A DNA stretch of 15,260 nt from positions 1 through 15,260 of the forward strand of contig JAFXJK010000039.1 of assembly GCA_017532355.1 (NCBI GenBank), in the 5' to 3' direction. Origin of the DNA: Oscillospiraceae bacterium. GTDB taxonomy: Bacteria; Bacillota_A; Clostridia; Oscillospirales; JAAYXM01. Below the pieces are notes generated by a model. The model searched no databases. It saw only the letters and a list, made by a program, of their open reading frames with translations, and had not been told where the DNA came from. Below, piece by piece: positions 1-9,113 of the stretch. The translations under genes were made by a program, and so were the position numbers. The first letter of the stretch is position 1; every line of letters begins with the position of its first letter.

Positions 1-42
1 CGAAGCAGTTTTGGGTAAGGTGTTTTTCGTCTTAGAGAAATT

Positions 43-80
43 AAAAAATGCGGGCATACTGACGTATGTCCACATTTTTT
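43..80. terminator. Intrinsic terminator after ftsH, probably bidirectional
   Basis: A 17-position stem (43-59 with 64-80) has a TGAC loop, one G-T wobble and one C-A mismatch. The stem is bounded by six A on the left and a T run on the right, so it has a U tract in both directions. It lies about 80 bases after the ftsH stop and would end the gdpP-to-ftsH transcript. The T run at 75-81 suggests it could also end a plus-strand gene arriving from beyond the left edge, but no such gene can be identified here. Confidence 0.75.
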
Positions 81-125
81 TGTGCACTATAAGCGAAAAA
101 CAGCAAGCCAAAACCGTATTCTCCC

Positions 126-142
126 TAAGAAGCACCGCCGTA
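126..142 (-). repeat. 17-bp dispersed repeat, copy 1 (3' of ftsH)
   Basis: On the minus strand this reads TACGGCGGTGCTTCTTA, an exact match to 11719-11735 on the plus strand. Both copies lie just downstream of a stop codon (ftsH here, the NodB-like gene there) and point the same way relative to transcription. No coding role is visible. Confidence 0.7.
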
Positions 143-162
143 CCGTCGAGAGTTTTTGTTCT

Positions 163-2061
<1,899 letters not shown>

Positions 2062-2085
2062 TTGATGTCACATCCTTAATCTAAA

Positions 2086-2634
2086 TTATTTTTCGTAAAC
2101 CGAGCGTTTGAGTATTCCGATATACGGAAGATTTCTGTATTCTTCATTGTAGTCAAGCCCGTAGCCGACCACAAACTCATTTTCAATATCAAAGCCGATA
2201 TAATCAGCCGCAACCTCTACCGTTCTGCGTTCCTGCTTATTGAGCAGCACACAAAGCTTCACATCACGCGCTCCGCGTCTGCGAAGCTCAGGCATGAGAT
2301 TTGAGAGCGTAACGCCGGTATCAAGAATATCCTCAACAACGATGACGTCACGTCCGTTTATATCGGTGTCCATATCCTTTTTCACCACGAGTTTGCCCGT
2401 AGTCTCTGTACCTGCGCCGTAGCTTGAAACCTGCATAAAGTCGATAGTACACGGAAAATCAAGCTCGCGAACAAGGTCTGACGTGAATATGAGCGACCCT
2501 TTCAATATACATAATATAAGCGGTTTTTTGCCGCTGTATTCGTTCTTTATCCGATTTGCCAAATCTTTTACCTTTTCGGAAATTTCTTCTTTTGTAAGAA
2601 GAACTCTTTCAATATCGTTTTTCAAAATCCCCAC
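2086..2634 (-). CDS. hpt: Hypoxanthine phosphoribosyltransferase
   Basis: Purine-salvage enzyme that joins hypoxanthine (and usually guanine) to PRPP to give IMP (GMP) in the cytoplasm. Its 182 residues match the family. The PRPP-binding motif VIVVEDILDTGVTL is at 97-110, the lysine expected to contact the purine is at about 133, and the C-terminal block DYIGFDIENEFVVGYGLDYNEEYR is characteristic when read in parts. The start is uncertain. The frame opens with GTG at 2634, only three bases after the tilS stop, with AGGG almost touching it. A TTG at 2625 preceded by GGGG is an alternative, and both are poor initiation sites, so translation probably depends on ribosomes finishing tilS. The tilS-hpt-ftsH order is a well-known conserved cluster in Bacillota. 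Confidence 0.95.
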   Translation of the reverse strand: MGILKNDIERVLLTKEEISEKVKDLANRIKNEYSGKKPLILCILKGSLIFTSDLVRELDFPCTIDFMQVSSYGAGTETTGKLVVKKDMDTDINGRDVIVVEDILDTGVTLSNLMPELRRRGARDVKLCVLLNKQERRTVEVAADYIGFDIENEFVVGYGLDYNEEYRNLPYIGILKRSVYEK

Positions 2635-2637
2635 ACC

Positions 2638-3975
2638 CTATTTTTTATTTATCTTTATTAAATATCCGCAATCTGAACCGACGATGCGGCAGTCCGGGCC
2701 AAATCCTAACACGCCGAAAACTTTTTCATCATCAGCTATAACAGGAACTTTTCCGCGCTCGTCTCTCGGCAGTTTTTCATCAATGAACAACCTCTTCAAG
2801 GTTTTTGTTTTTCGCCCTGAAAGCTTTATCTCGTCTCCGAGTTTTCTTCCTCTTATTACCAAATCACCTTGTATTTTATCATACGGCACAAAAAAAGTAT
2901 TGAATAAATTATTAATTTTTTCAACTTTTTCTGTTTTCTTTACGGAAACGACACAATCTCCCCACGCGCTTTCGCCTTCCTTTACCGAAAGCTCAGGTAA
3001 ATCTTCCGAATCTATTTCTTTTTCAAATACAATTTCATCATATCTTCGCTTTACGGTAAGTCCCCTCGGAAGACTTATCCTGTCCGACGGAGAGGTGGAC
3101 TCCGCGAGCTTTATAATCTGCTCCGTGTGGCATAGCTCAAGTGAAAAGCTTTCCTCGCCAAGAGCGCGTGACGCCAGAATCTCACATACTCGCGAGACAA
3201 GCGCAGGCTCGGCAATGAGCTCCGATGCTACACAGGATGTTTTTCCGTTTGAAATCTTTTCGGCATACAGCTTCGCCGACCTTCTTATGAATTCTGCCTC
3301 AAGTCGGAGTACCGATGCCGTTCTTGACGCATTTTCAATCGCCCTCGGGTTTATATCCGTAAGCGGAGCTACAACATTATGCCTGATTTTATTGCGCGAG
3401 TAAATAAGCTCTGCATTCGTTTCGTCAACACAAAACGTGACCTCGAAATCCTTTGCATATTCCTCTATCTCTTTCCGCGTGCATTCAATAAGTGGACGCA
3501 GAATTTCCCCTCTTACGGGTGGAATTCCGCAGATGCCCTCAATTCCGCTTCCACGAGAAAGATTAAAGAGCATTGTCTCAAGATTGTCGTTTGCGTTGTG
3601 CGCAGTCGCGATAAAGTCCGCACCGAGTATCTTCTTCGCACGATAGAGAAAGTCATACCTGATATTCCGTGCCGCAAGCTCATCCGACTCACCGCGTTTC
3701 TTCGCCTCCGCTGCAACATCAATGCGCTCGGAAATAAATTCTATTCCGCACGCTTTGCACTTCTCTCGCGCGAAGCTCTCGTCGGCATCCGCTGCGTCGC
3801 CGCGAAGCATGTGGTTAAGATGTGCCGCGGAAACGCTTGTACCAAGCTCTTCACGCAGTCTGACAAGCACATCAAGAAGCACCGAGGAATCAACGCCGCC
3901 GGAAAGCGCAACGAGGATACGGTCTCCGCGCTTTACGTTATTCTGTTTTAAGGTCCTTAAAACTTTAGTAATCAT
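2638..3975 (-). CDS. tilS: tRNA(Ile)-lysidine synthetase
   Basis: Modifies C34 of the CAU-anticodon tRNA-Ile to lysidine using ATP and lysine, so the tRNA reads AUA codons; it is essential in most bacteria. The 445 residues contain the PP-loop SGGVDS at 25-30, AHLNHMLRG at about 51-59, and AHNANDNLET at 125-134, a variant of the more common HHxDDQxET in which the first Asp is Asn but the second is kept. The C-terminal domain at about 370-445 (GRKLGDEIKLSGRKTKTLK, then LFIDEKLPRDERGKVPV) is the tRNA-binding TilS-C domain. The ATG overlaps the end of dnaB by 11 bases and has only weak GGAAA-like upstream pairing, so translational coupling to dnaB is likely. The hpt gene follows three bases after its stop. 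Confidence 0.96.
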   Translation of the reverse strand: MITKVLRTLKQNNVKRGDRILVALSGGVDSSVLLDVLVRLREELGTSVSAAHLNHMLRGDAADADESFAREKCKACGIEFISERIDVAAEAKKRGESDELAARNIRYDFLYRAKKILGADFIATAHNANDNLETMLFNLSRGSGIEGICGIPPVRGEILRPLIECTRKEIEEYAKDFEVTFCVDETNAELIYSRNKIRHNVVAPLTDINPRAIENASRTASVLRLEAEFIRRSAKLYAEKISNGKTSCVASELIAEPALVSRVCEILASRALGEESFSLELCHTEQIIKLAESTSPSDRISLPRGLTVKRRYDEIVFEKEIDSEDLPELSVKEGESAWGDCVVSVKKTEKVEKINNLFNTFFVPYDKIQGDLVIRGRKLGDEIKLSGRKTKTLKRLFIDEKLPRDERGKVPVIADDEKVFGVLGFGPDCRIVGSDCGYLIKINKK

Positions 3976-5278
3976 AAGAGTTTTCCAGAGAAGTGAATTT
4001 CGTATATTTTCCGTCCCAATGCAGGTCGATGTCTCCCGTACTTCCGTGACGGTTTTTCTCGATGAGAAGCTTTACTCTCTCCGGTGTTTCCTTATCCTCT
4101 CTGTAAAGAATCATAACGACGTCAGCATCCTGCTCGATTGAACCTGATTCTCTAAGGTCCGAAAGTCTCGGACGTCTGCCTTGCTTGTCGCTTTCACGCG
4201 AAAGCTGGGAAAGGCAGAGAATCGGAACATTCAAATCCTTCGCCATAATCTTCAGCGCACGCGAAATTGCCGCGACTTCGTTTGTTCGCGAATCCGCGCG
4301 TACGCCCGACTGAACGAGCTGGAGATAGTCGATTATTACAAGTCCTATTTCCTCGCCGAGACGTCGGCACTTTGCCTTCATCTCGTTTACCGTGATGCCT
4401 GTTGCATCTGCGAGGTAAATCTTTGTATTTGCAAGGGTTTCTGATGCGTGGGCAATCGCTACCCATTCGTCGTCATCAAGAAGGCCTGTACGGAGCTTCT
4501 TTGAATCAACAAGCGCCTCTCCCGAGATGAGACGGAGAGCGAGCTGCTCGTTTGACATTTCAAGGGAGAATACGACGACAGCCTTGTCCGACATTTTCGC
4601 GGCATTGGCGCAGATGTTGAGCGCAAAGCTTGTTTTACCTACACCGGTGTTTGCCGCAAGAATTACAAGGTCCGAATTATTAAGACCCGTAAGGAACGTA
4701 TCTACCGTTGAAAAACCCGTGGGAGTTCCCGGAAGCTTTCCTGCGTTCTTCGCAAGAGTGCCGAGATGTGCGTATGTATTCTCAAGGACATCGCGAATCG
4801 GCGCGATTCCCTTGCTCTTTTTCTCGTTTCGGATTTCGTATATCTTCTGCTCGGCAAACTCAACGACCTCTTCTGCCTCACCCTCGCCGGATGCAATTAC
4901 GTTGTGGATTTCCGCCGTAATTTCATCGACATTGCGGAGCGTTGCCTTATCGCGGACGATTTTGATATACTGCGCCACATTGACTGCAGTGGGAGTAACT
5001 TCAAGAAGCTTAAGAATATAGCTTCTCCCACCGGACGCCTCAAGCACGCCTCGCACCGTGAGCTTATCGATAACCGTGACGGGGTCGATAGTCTCGTTGA
5101 GCGTAAACATACTCTGTATGGCTTCAAATATATTTCTGTTCTGAGATACGTAAAAATCCTCCGCACGCAAATGCTCCATAACCTCAGGCACACAGCGCGA
5201 GTCGATAAGCATCGAACCGAGCACCGACTGCTCTGCCTCTACATTATGCGGCAATCTTGAACCGATAATTTCATCCAT
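3965..5278 (-). CDS. dnaB: Replicative DNA helicase DnaB family
   Basis: Hexameric 5'-3' helicase that unwinds DNA at the replication fork. The 437 residues are typical in length. The N-terminal primase-interacting domain (PHNVEAEQSVLGSMLID near residue 10) is followed by a linker and a RecA-like domain. Walker A is AANTGVGKT at 208-216, where most DnaB proteins have a GRPSMGKT-like sequence. Walker B is LVIIDYLQL at 313-321. DLRESGSIEQDADVV at 374-388 and the KNRHG motif that carries the likely arginine finger (near 410) are intact. The start is ATG with GGAGG eight bases upstream. The 3' end overlaps tilS by 11 bases. rplI-dnaB is a conserved neighbour pair in Bacillota. Confidence 0.96.
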   Translation of the reverse strand: MDEIIGSRLPHNVEAEQSVLGSMLIDSRCVPEVMEHLRAEDFYVSQNRNIFEAIQSMFTLNETIDPVTVIDKLTVRGVLEASGGRSYILKLLEVTPTAVNVAQYIKIVRDKATLRNVDEITAEIHNVIASGEGEAEEVVEFAEQKIYEIRNEKKSKGIAPIRDVLENTYAHLGTLAKNAGKLPGTPTGFSTVDTFLTGLNNSDLVILAANTGVGKTSFALNICANAAKMSDKAVVVFSLEMSNEQLALRLISGEALVDSKKLRTGLLDDDEWVAIAHASETLANTKIYLADATGITVNEMKAKCRRLGEEIGLVIIDYLQLVQSGVRADSRTNEVAAISRALKIMAKDLNVPILCLSQLSRESDKQGRRPRLSDLRESGSIEQDADVVMILYREDKETPERVKLLIEKNRHGSTGDIDLHWDGKYTKFTSLENSYDY

Positions 5279-5319
5279 TTCAAAAACCTCCGTTTTGAAA
5301 GTTCAGATTTTTCTATGGC

Positions 5320-5766
5320 TTATGCCTCTTTTACCGTTACGGTAAGCTTGCCCGAAACCTCGTTATAAAGCTTTACCTTTACTTCGTATGTGCCAAACTG
5401 TTTGATGGTTTCGTTCATAACAAGCTTGTGCTTGTCAATCTCAATCTTATGCTGTGCCTTGAGAGCTGCCGCAATGTCAGCCGAGGTAACCGAGCCGAAG
5501 AGACGGCCGCCTGCACCTGCCTTTGCCTTAACCTCAACCTTCATATTTGCAAGCTCGCCTGCAAGCTTCAGGGCTGCTTCTTTTTCTCTTGCGATTCGTG
5601 CAAGATTTGCCTCCTCGGTGATACGAGCAGCATTTAGGTTATCTGCCGTTGCTTCCTTTGCAAGATTTTTCGGAAAAAGGAAGTTTCTTGCGTATCCGTC
5701 AGATACGTTAATAATCTGGCCTTTCTTTCCCTGGCCTTTTACATCTGCATTCAAAATTACCTTCAT
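5320..5766 (-). CDS. rplI: 50S ribosomal protein bL9
   Basis: Large-subunit protein that binds 23S rRNA near the L1 stalk and helps keep the reading frame. Its 148 residues are the standard length. The N-terminal rRNA-binding domain carries the family signature in [16 protein letters not shown] and [14 protein letters not shown] (residues 1-37). A long connecting helix follows at about 42-75, then the C-terminal domain with GRLFGSVT near residue 87. The start is ATG with GGAGGAA eight bases upstream. It lies 31 bases after gdpP and 41 bases before dnaB with no terminator between them, so it is co-transcribed with both. Confidence 0.98.
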   Translation of the reverse strand: MKVILNADVKGQGKKGQIINVSDGYARNFLFPKNLAKEATADNLNAARITEEANLARIAREKEAALKLAGELANMKVEVKAKAGAGGRLFGSVTSADIAAALKAQHKIEIDKHKLVMNETIKQFGTYEVKVKLYNEVSGKLTVTVKEA

Positions 5767-5797
5767 TGTTCTGTTCCTCCGTGTTTATATCAGCTTA

Positions 5798-7780
5798 TTA
5801 ACCGAGAAGTTCATCAATTGCGCCTTCAAGCTCTCTTGCGACTTCTTCCATTGTCTTATCCTGCACCTGACCGCCTGCGGTATCAAAATGTCCGCCGCCG
5901 CCAAGCCTTTCAAGAATTACCTGAACGTTTATATCTCCGAGAGAACGGGCCGAAATATTCACCGTGTTCTGATCCTTGTAGAGAACAAACGATGCCTGAA
6001 CACCCTGTATGGTGAGAAGCTCATCCGCCGCCTGCGCCGCAAGCTTTCGGTTGCTTTCTCCGTTGTACTCGACTATCGCAACCCTTTCGTGGTACATTCT
6101 CGCAAGCTTTACAAGCTCTGCGCGCTTTACGTACGCGTCAATATCGTCCTGCAGGATGCGTTTGAGTTCAACCGTATCCGCTCCTGCACGGCGAAGATAT
6201 GCCGCCGCTTCAAAGGTTCGGACACCCGTTTTCATCGTAAACTTCTTTGTGTCTATAACAATACCCGAAAGCAATGCCTCGGCCTCGCTCGGAAGGACGT
6301 CTCGCGTCTCGACAAGATACTGCAAAAGCTCCGTAACAAGCTCACAAGTACTCGATGCATACGGCTCATGGAACGAAAGTACAGCGCCCTCGATATACTC
6401 CGTACCCCTACGGTGGTGGTCAATAATCGCAACCTTATTTGCCGATTCCAGAAGAGCCTCTGACTCTACAACGGGCTTTCTGTTTGTATCAACAACGACA
6501 AGAAGAGTATCGCTGTCCGCCTCAAGAAGAGCTTCTTCCGCACTTATGAACAGTCCTTCATATACAGGTTCTGTTTTTATCTTTTTTATCAGCGCGTCGG
6601 CACTTGTTTTCGCACCTGCAACAATTGCCACACTTTTTCCGATTTTTCTTGCGATGCAAGCTATACCTACTGCGGCGCCGACACTGTCGTTATCCGCGTC
6701 CTTGTGTCCCATTATGATAACGCCGGAGCTATCACGGATAAGTCCCTCAAGGGCGTTTGCCATAACGCGCGACTTAACTTTTGTTCTCTTTTCAAGCTCC
6801 TGCGAACGTCCTCCGAAGAAAGCGAAGCTGAACTTGTCTCTTATAACCGCCTGGTCACCGCCACGCGAAAGAGCCATATCAATCGCAAGACGGGCATTTT
6901 TTCTGTTTTCGAGGAAGTCCTGACCGTCCTTACCGATACCGATTGAGAGCGTAACCTTTATTCCGTTCTTGCTCTCAATTTCACGCACGGAATCAAGAAT
7001 AGAAAACTTTTCAGCCGTGTATTTCTCAAGGAAGCGCTGCTGGAAAATGTAGAGATACTTATCGCGCTCATACTTTAAGAAGATTCCGTTTGATGCCTCA
7101 TTCCAGCTTGCAAGGCGCTTATCAACCTCTGCAATGATTGACGAGCGTTCAGCGTCGTTCAGACCATTCATAATTTCCGTATAGTTATCTATCATAATTA
7201 CCGAAACAATCTGACGCGAGTTTTCAAACTCCGTGATTGCTTCTTCATATTCAGAAACATCAAGCCAATGAAGCGTGATAAGAGATGCAGATTCTCCTCC
7301 GTCATCGGGATAGAATACGCTTCCGTAAACTCTGTATTTCTTGTCGCGGACTGACACCTTATCAGGGCACTCACTCTTTCCCTCTTTTACCCAAGAGAGG
7401 TCAAACTCAGGGATGAGGTCGAAGAGACGCTCATCGTAAATGTGGTCGTGTTCGCCTGCCATATCCGTAAACGCAAGGTTTCCCCATACGACTTCACCCG
7501 TGTCGCGCTTGATAACAACCGTCGGCATCGGGAAGCTCATTACTGAATCACGGCTCGCCTGCTTTACAAGAGAGAAGGTTTTTTCAATATTCTTTTTAAG
7601 CTTTCTCTCACGAGCATCCGTATTTACAAGAAATACAACGAAAATACCTGCGGCTATCACAAGCTCGGCAATCGCGATACGGTAGTCCGCAACAAAAAAC
7701 GATATTATCGCAAATACAAAAACGGCTATAAAACTCGCCAGAAATCGTGGTTCTATCGATTTAACCAATCGTTTTTTCAT
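5798..7780 (-). CDS. gdpP: c-di-AMP phosphodiesterase GdpP (YybT), DHH/DHHA1 family
   Basis: Membrane-bound enzyme that hydrolyses cyclic di-AMP and so helps set osmotic and cell-wall homeostasis. The 660 residues show the full family architecture. Two N-terminal transmembrane segments (about 12-31 and 34-52) are followed by a PAS-like domain (about 75-180) and a degenerate GGDEF domain (about 190-315) ending in SRGGDQ, the form kept in GdpP proteins. The DHH domain has HKDADNDS at 359-366, VVDTNR at about 429-434 and DHH at 454-456. The DHHA1 domain has GGGGHFDTAG at 627-636. All visible metal-binding motifs are present, so it should be active. The start is ATG with GGGAG eight bases upstream and a promoter at 7823-7851. 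It is the first gene of a six-gene run. Confidence 0.96.
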   Translation of the reverse strand: MKKRLVKSIEPRFLASFIAVFVFAIISFFVADYRIAIAELVIAAGIFVVFLVNTDARERKLKKNIEKTFSLVKQASRDSVMSFPMPTVVIKRDTGEVVWGNLAFTDMAGEHDHIYDERLFDLIPEFDLSWVKEGKSECPDKVSVRDKKYRVYGSVFYPDDGGESASLITLHWLDVSEYEEAITEFENSRQIVSVIMIDNYTEIMNGLNDAERSSIIAEVDKRLASWNEASNGIFLKYERDKYLYIFQQRFLEKYTAEKFSILDSVREIESKNGIKVTLSIGIGKDGQDFLENRKNARLAIDMALSRGGDQAVIRDKFSFAFFGGRSQELEKRTKVKSRVMANALEGLIRDSSGVIIMGHKDADNDSVGAAVGIACIARKIGKSVAIVAGAKTSADALIKKIKTEPVYEGLFISAEEALLEADSDTLLVVVDTNRKPVVESEALLESANKVAIIDHHRRGTEYIEGAVLSFHEPYASSTCELVTELLQYLVETRDVLPSEAEALLSGIVIDTKKFTMKTGVRTFEAAAYLRRAGADTVELKRILQDDIDAYVKRAELVKLARMYHERVAIVEYNGESNRKLAAQAADELLTIQGVQASFVLYKDQNTVNISARSLGDINVQVILERLGGGGHFDTAGGQVQDKTMEEVARELEGAIDELLG

Positions 7781-7822
7781 AATTTTTGCTCCCTATAACC
7801 AAATGATAATAACTCATAGTAT

Positions 7823-7851
7823 AGTATATCACAAACATCCTGTTTTGTCCA
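7823..7851 (-). promoter_or_regulatory. Predicted sigma-A promoter for gdpP-rplI-dnaB-tilS-hpt-ftsH
   Basis: On the minus strand TGGACA (7846-7851; 5 of 6 to TTGACA) is separated by 17 bases from TATACT (7823-7828; 5 of 6 to TATAAT). It sits 42 bases upstream of the gdpP ATG. The promoter is predicted from sequence only. Confidence 0.7.
7831..7848. promoter_or_regulatory. Dyad in the gdpP promoter spacer, possible operator
   Basis: AAACA-TCC-TGTTT (7833-7845) is a perfect 5-bp dyad. It extends to ACA and TGT at the outside if one extra T on the right arm is skipped. It lies between the -35 and -10 boxes of the gdpP promoter, where a bound repressor would block RNA polymerase. No regulator can be named, and a dyad this short can arise by chance in AT-rich DNA. 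Confidence 0.3.
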
Positions 7852-7869
7852 ACCTTATATCATAATAAT

Positions 7870-7898
7870 TTGACCTTTTGGCAGATTAGTGGTAAGAT
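7870..7898 (+). promoter_or_regulatory. Predicted sigma-A promoter for rodA
   Basis: TTGACC (7870-7875; 5 of 6) is followed after 17 bases by TAAGAT (7893-7898; 4 of 6). The inferred start point is about 30 bases before the rodA ATG. Its -35 box is only 18 bases from the -35 box of the divergent gdpP promoter. Confidence 0.65.
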
Positions 7899-7924
7899 AA
7901 TAGCGTGATAAAAATCTTTTGACA

Positions 7925-7931
7925 AAGGAGG
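7925..7931 (+). promoter_or_regulatory. Ribosome binding site of rodA
   Basis: AAGGAGG ends seven bases before the ATG at 7939. It matches the 16S anti-Shine-Dalgarno sequence closely and fixes this start. Confidence 0.85.
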
Positions 7932-7938
7932 AGAGCTT

Positions 7939-9066
7939 ATGGCTGCCTTTTTCAAGGCTTTACGAAACTTTTTCAAGCAGGTTGATACAAAGCTTCTCGC
8001 TCTTTGTATTTTTGCTTCTGTCTTCGGTATGATACTCATCGCAAGCGCAACGCAGAGCATGGGAAGCGGAAGTTTCATCAAGGTCCAGCTTGTTGCAACG
8101 ATTATCGGCATCGCTCTCTATCTTTTGCTTTCCTGGATAGACCTCGACTCGATAAGCTCGTGGTGGAAATACGTGTACCTCGCAAATCTTCTTCTCATTC
8201 TCATCCTGTTTATATTCGGCACGGGAAGCGAGGAGACGGGTAACCGCGCTTGGATACGCTTTGGCAGCATCGGTATCCAGCCTGCGGAGCTCGGCAAATT
8301 TCTCTTTATCGTTTACCTCGCAGGGCACATATCATCGCTCGAGGACAGACTCGAAAGCCCTGTTTCCGTTATCGTCATTTCAGCCTTTGCTCTTGTCCCG
8401 ATTGCACTTCTGTATATTGTATCTTCAGACCTCGGTTCAGTTCTTGTTTATCTCGTAATTTTCGCAGTTATGATGTTCTGCGCAGGAATTAAGCTCCGTT
8501 GGTTTGCAGGTGCCTTGGGTGCCGTTGCAGCGGCAAGCCCCCTGATATGGAAATTCGTTCTCCGTCCCGACCAGAAAATGCGTCTGCTCGTAGTTTTCAA
8601 TCCTGAGCTTGACCCGTTGGGACGCGGATACCACGCGATACAGAGCAAGATTGCAATCGGCTCGGGTCAGTTCTTCGGTCGCGGACTCGGCCAGGGCACA
8701 CAAACACAGCTCGGATATCTCCCTGCAAAGCAGACGGACTTTATCTTCTCCGTCGCAGGAGAGGAGCTTGGCTTTTTCGGCTGTCTTCTCATTATCGCCG
8801 TACTTTCGCTAATAATTTTCCGCTGTCTTGAAGTTACGATGCGCTCATCGTCCTTCTCGTCATATCTCGTGTGCTCGGGTGTTTCAGCTCTTCTTATCGC
8901 GCAAACAGTCGAGAATATCGGAATGTGCACAGGGCTTATGCCGGTTATCGGTCTTACGCTTCCGCTCTTTTCCTATGGCGGTTCGAGCGTCCTTGCAGTT
9001 TATATGGTGCTCGGGCTCATCAGCTCGGCGCGAATGCGTGCCCGCCCGTCAAGACTGTCGAAATAA
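7939..9066 (+). CDS. rodA: SEDS-family peptidoglycan glycosyltransferase RodA
   Basis: Polytopic membrane enzyme that polymerises lipid II into glycan strands for side-wall growth, working with a class B penicillin-binding protein. The 375 residues form about ten transmembrane helices. Diagnostic blocks are NRAWIRFG at 102-109 with Trp105, QPAELGKF at 114-121, DPLGRGYH at 225-232, LPAKQTDFIF at 261-270 with Asp267 (the likely catalytic residue), and NIGMCTGLMPVIGLTLPLFSYGGSS, read in parts, at 326-350. The NIGM and GLMP forms fit RodA better than FtsW or SpoVE, which helped the call. The start is ATG with a strong Shine-Dalgarno sequence. The gene is transcribed alone, divergently from gdpP, and ends at a terminator shared with the convergent AGCS gene. 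FtsW or SpoVE remains a less likely alternative. Confidence 0.88.
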   Translation: MAAFFKALRNFFKQVDTKLLALCIFASVFGMILIASATQSMGSGSFIKVQLVATIIGIALYLLLSWIDLDSISSWWKYVYLANLLLILILFIFGTGSEETGNRAWIRFGSIGIQPAELGKFLFIVYLAGHISSLEDRLESPVSVIVISAFALVPIALLYIVSSDLGSVLVYLVIFAVMMFCAGIKLRWFAGALGAVAAASPLIWKFVLRPDQKMRLLVVFNPELDPLGRGYHAIQSKIAIGSGQFFGRGLGQGTQTQLGYLPAKQTDFIFSVAGEELGFFGCLLIIAVLSLIIFRCLEVTMRSSSFSSYLVCSGVSALLIAQTVENIGMCTGLMPVIGLTLPLFSYGGSSVLAVYMVLGLISSARMRARPSRLSK

Positions 9067-9072
9067 AATTTG

Positions 9073-9113
9073 AAATCGGGATGAAGCTTCGGCGGCTTCA
9101 TCCCGATTTTTTT
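9073..9113. terminator. Intrinsic terminator shared by rodA and the convergent AGCS gene
   Basis: A perfect 15-bp stem (9073-9087 with 9095-9109) has a 7-base loop and the T run 9107-9113 on the plus strand, starting seven bases after the rodA stop. The TGA stop of the AGCS gene (9098-9100) lies inside the right arm, so its last codons form part of the hairpin. On the minus strand the tail is broken (TTTCAAATTTTATTT), so termination in that direction is probably weaker. Confidence 0.9.

Noticed and set aside
1..42. Possible end of a gene at the left edge
   Set aside because: All three plus frames are too short here to judge. The T run at 75-81 hints at an arriving gene, but no coding sequence can be supported.
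2483..3403. Plus-strand open frame of about 306 codons over hpt and tilS
   Set aside because: It is a shadow of the tilS frame. Its Ser/Phe-rich sequence is typical of antisense translation.
5390..6463. Long plus-strand open frame (about 357 codons) over rplI and gdpP
   Set aside because: It is antisense to two clear genes, resembles no family and lacks a ribosome binding site.
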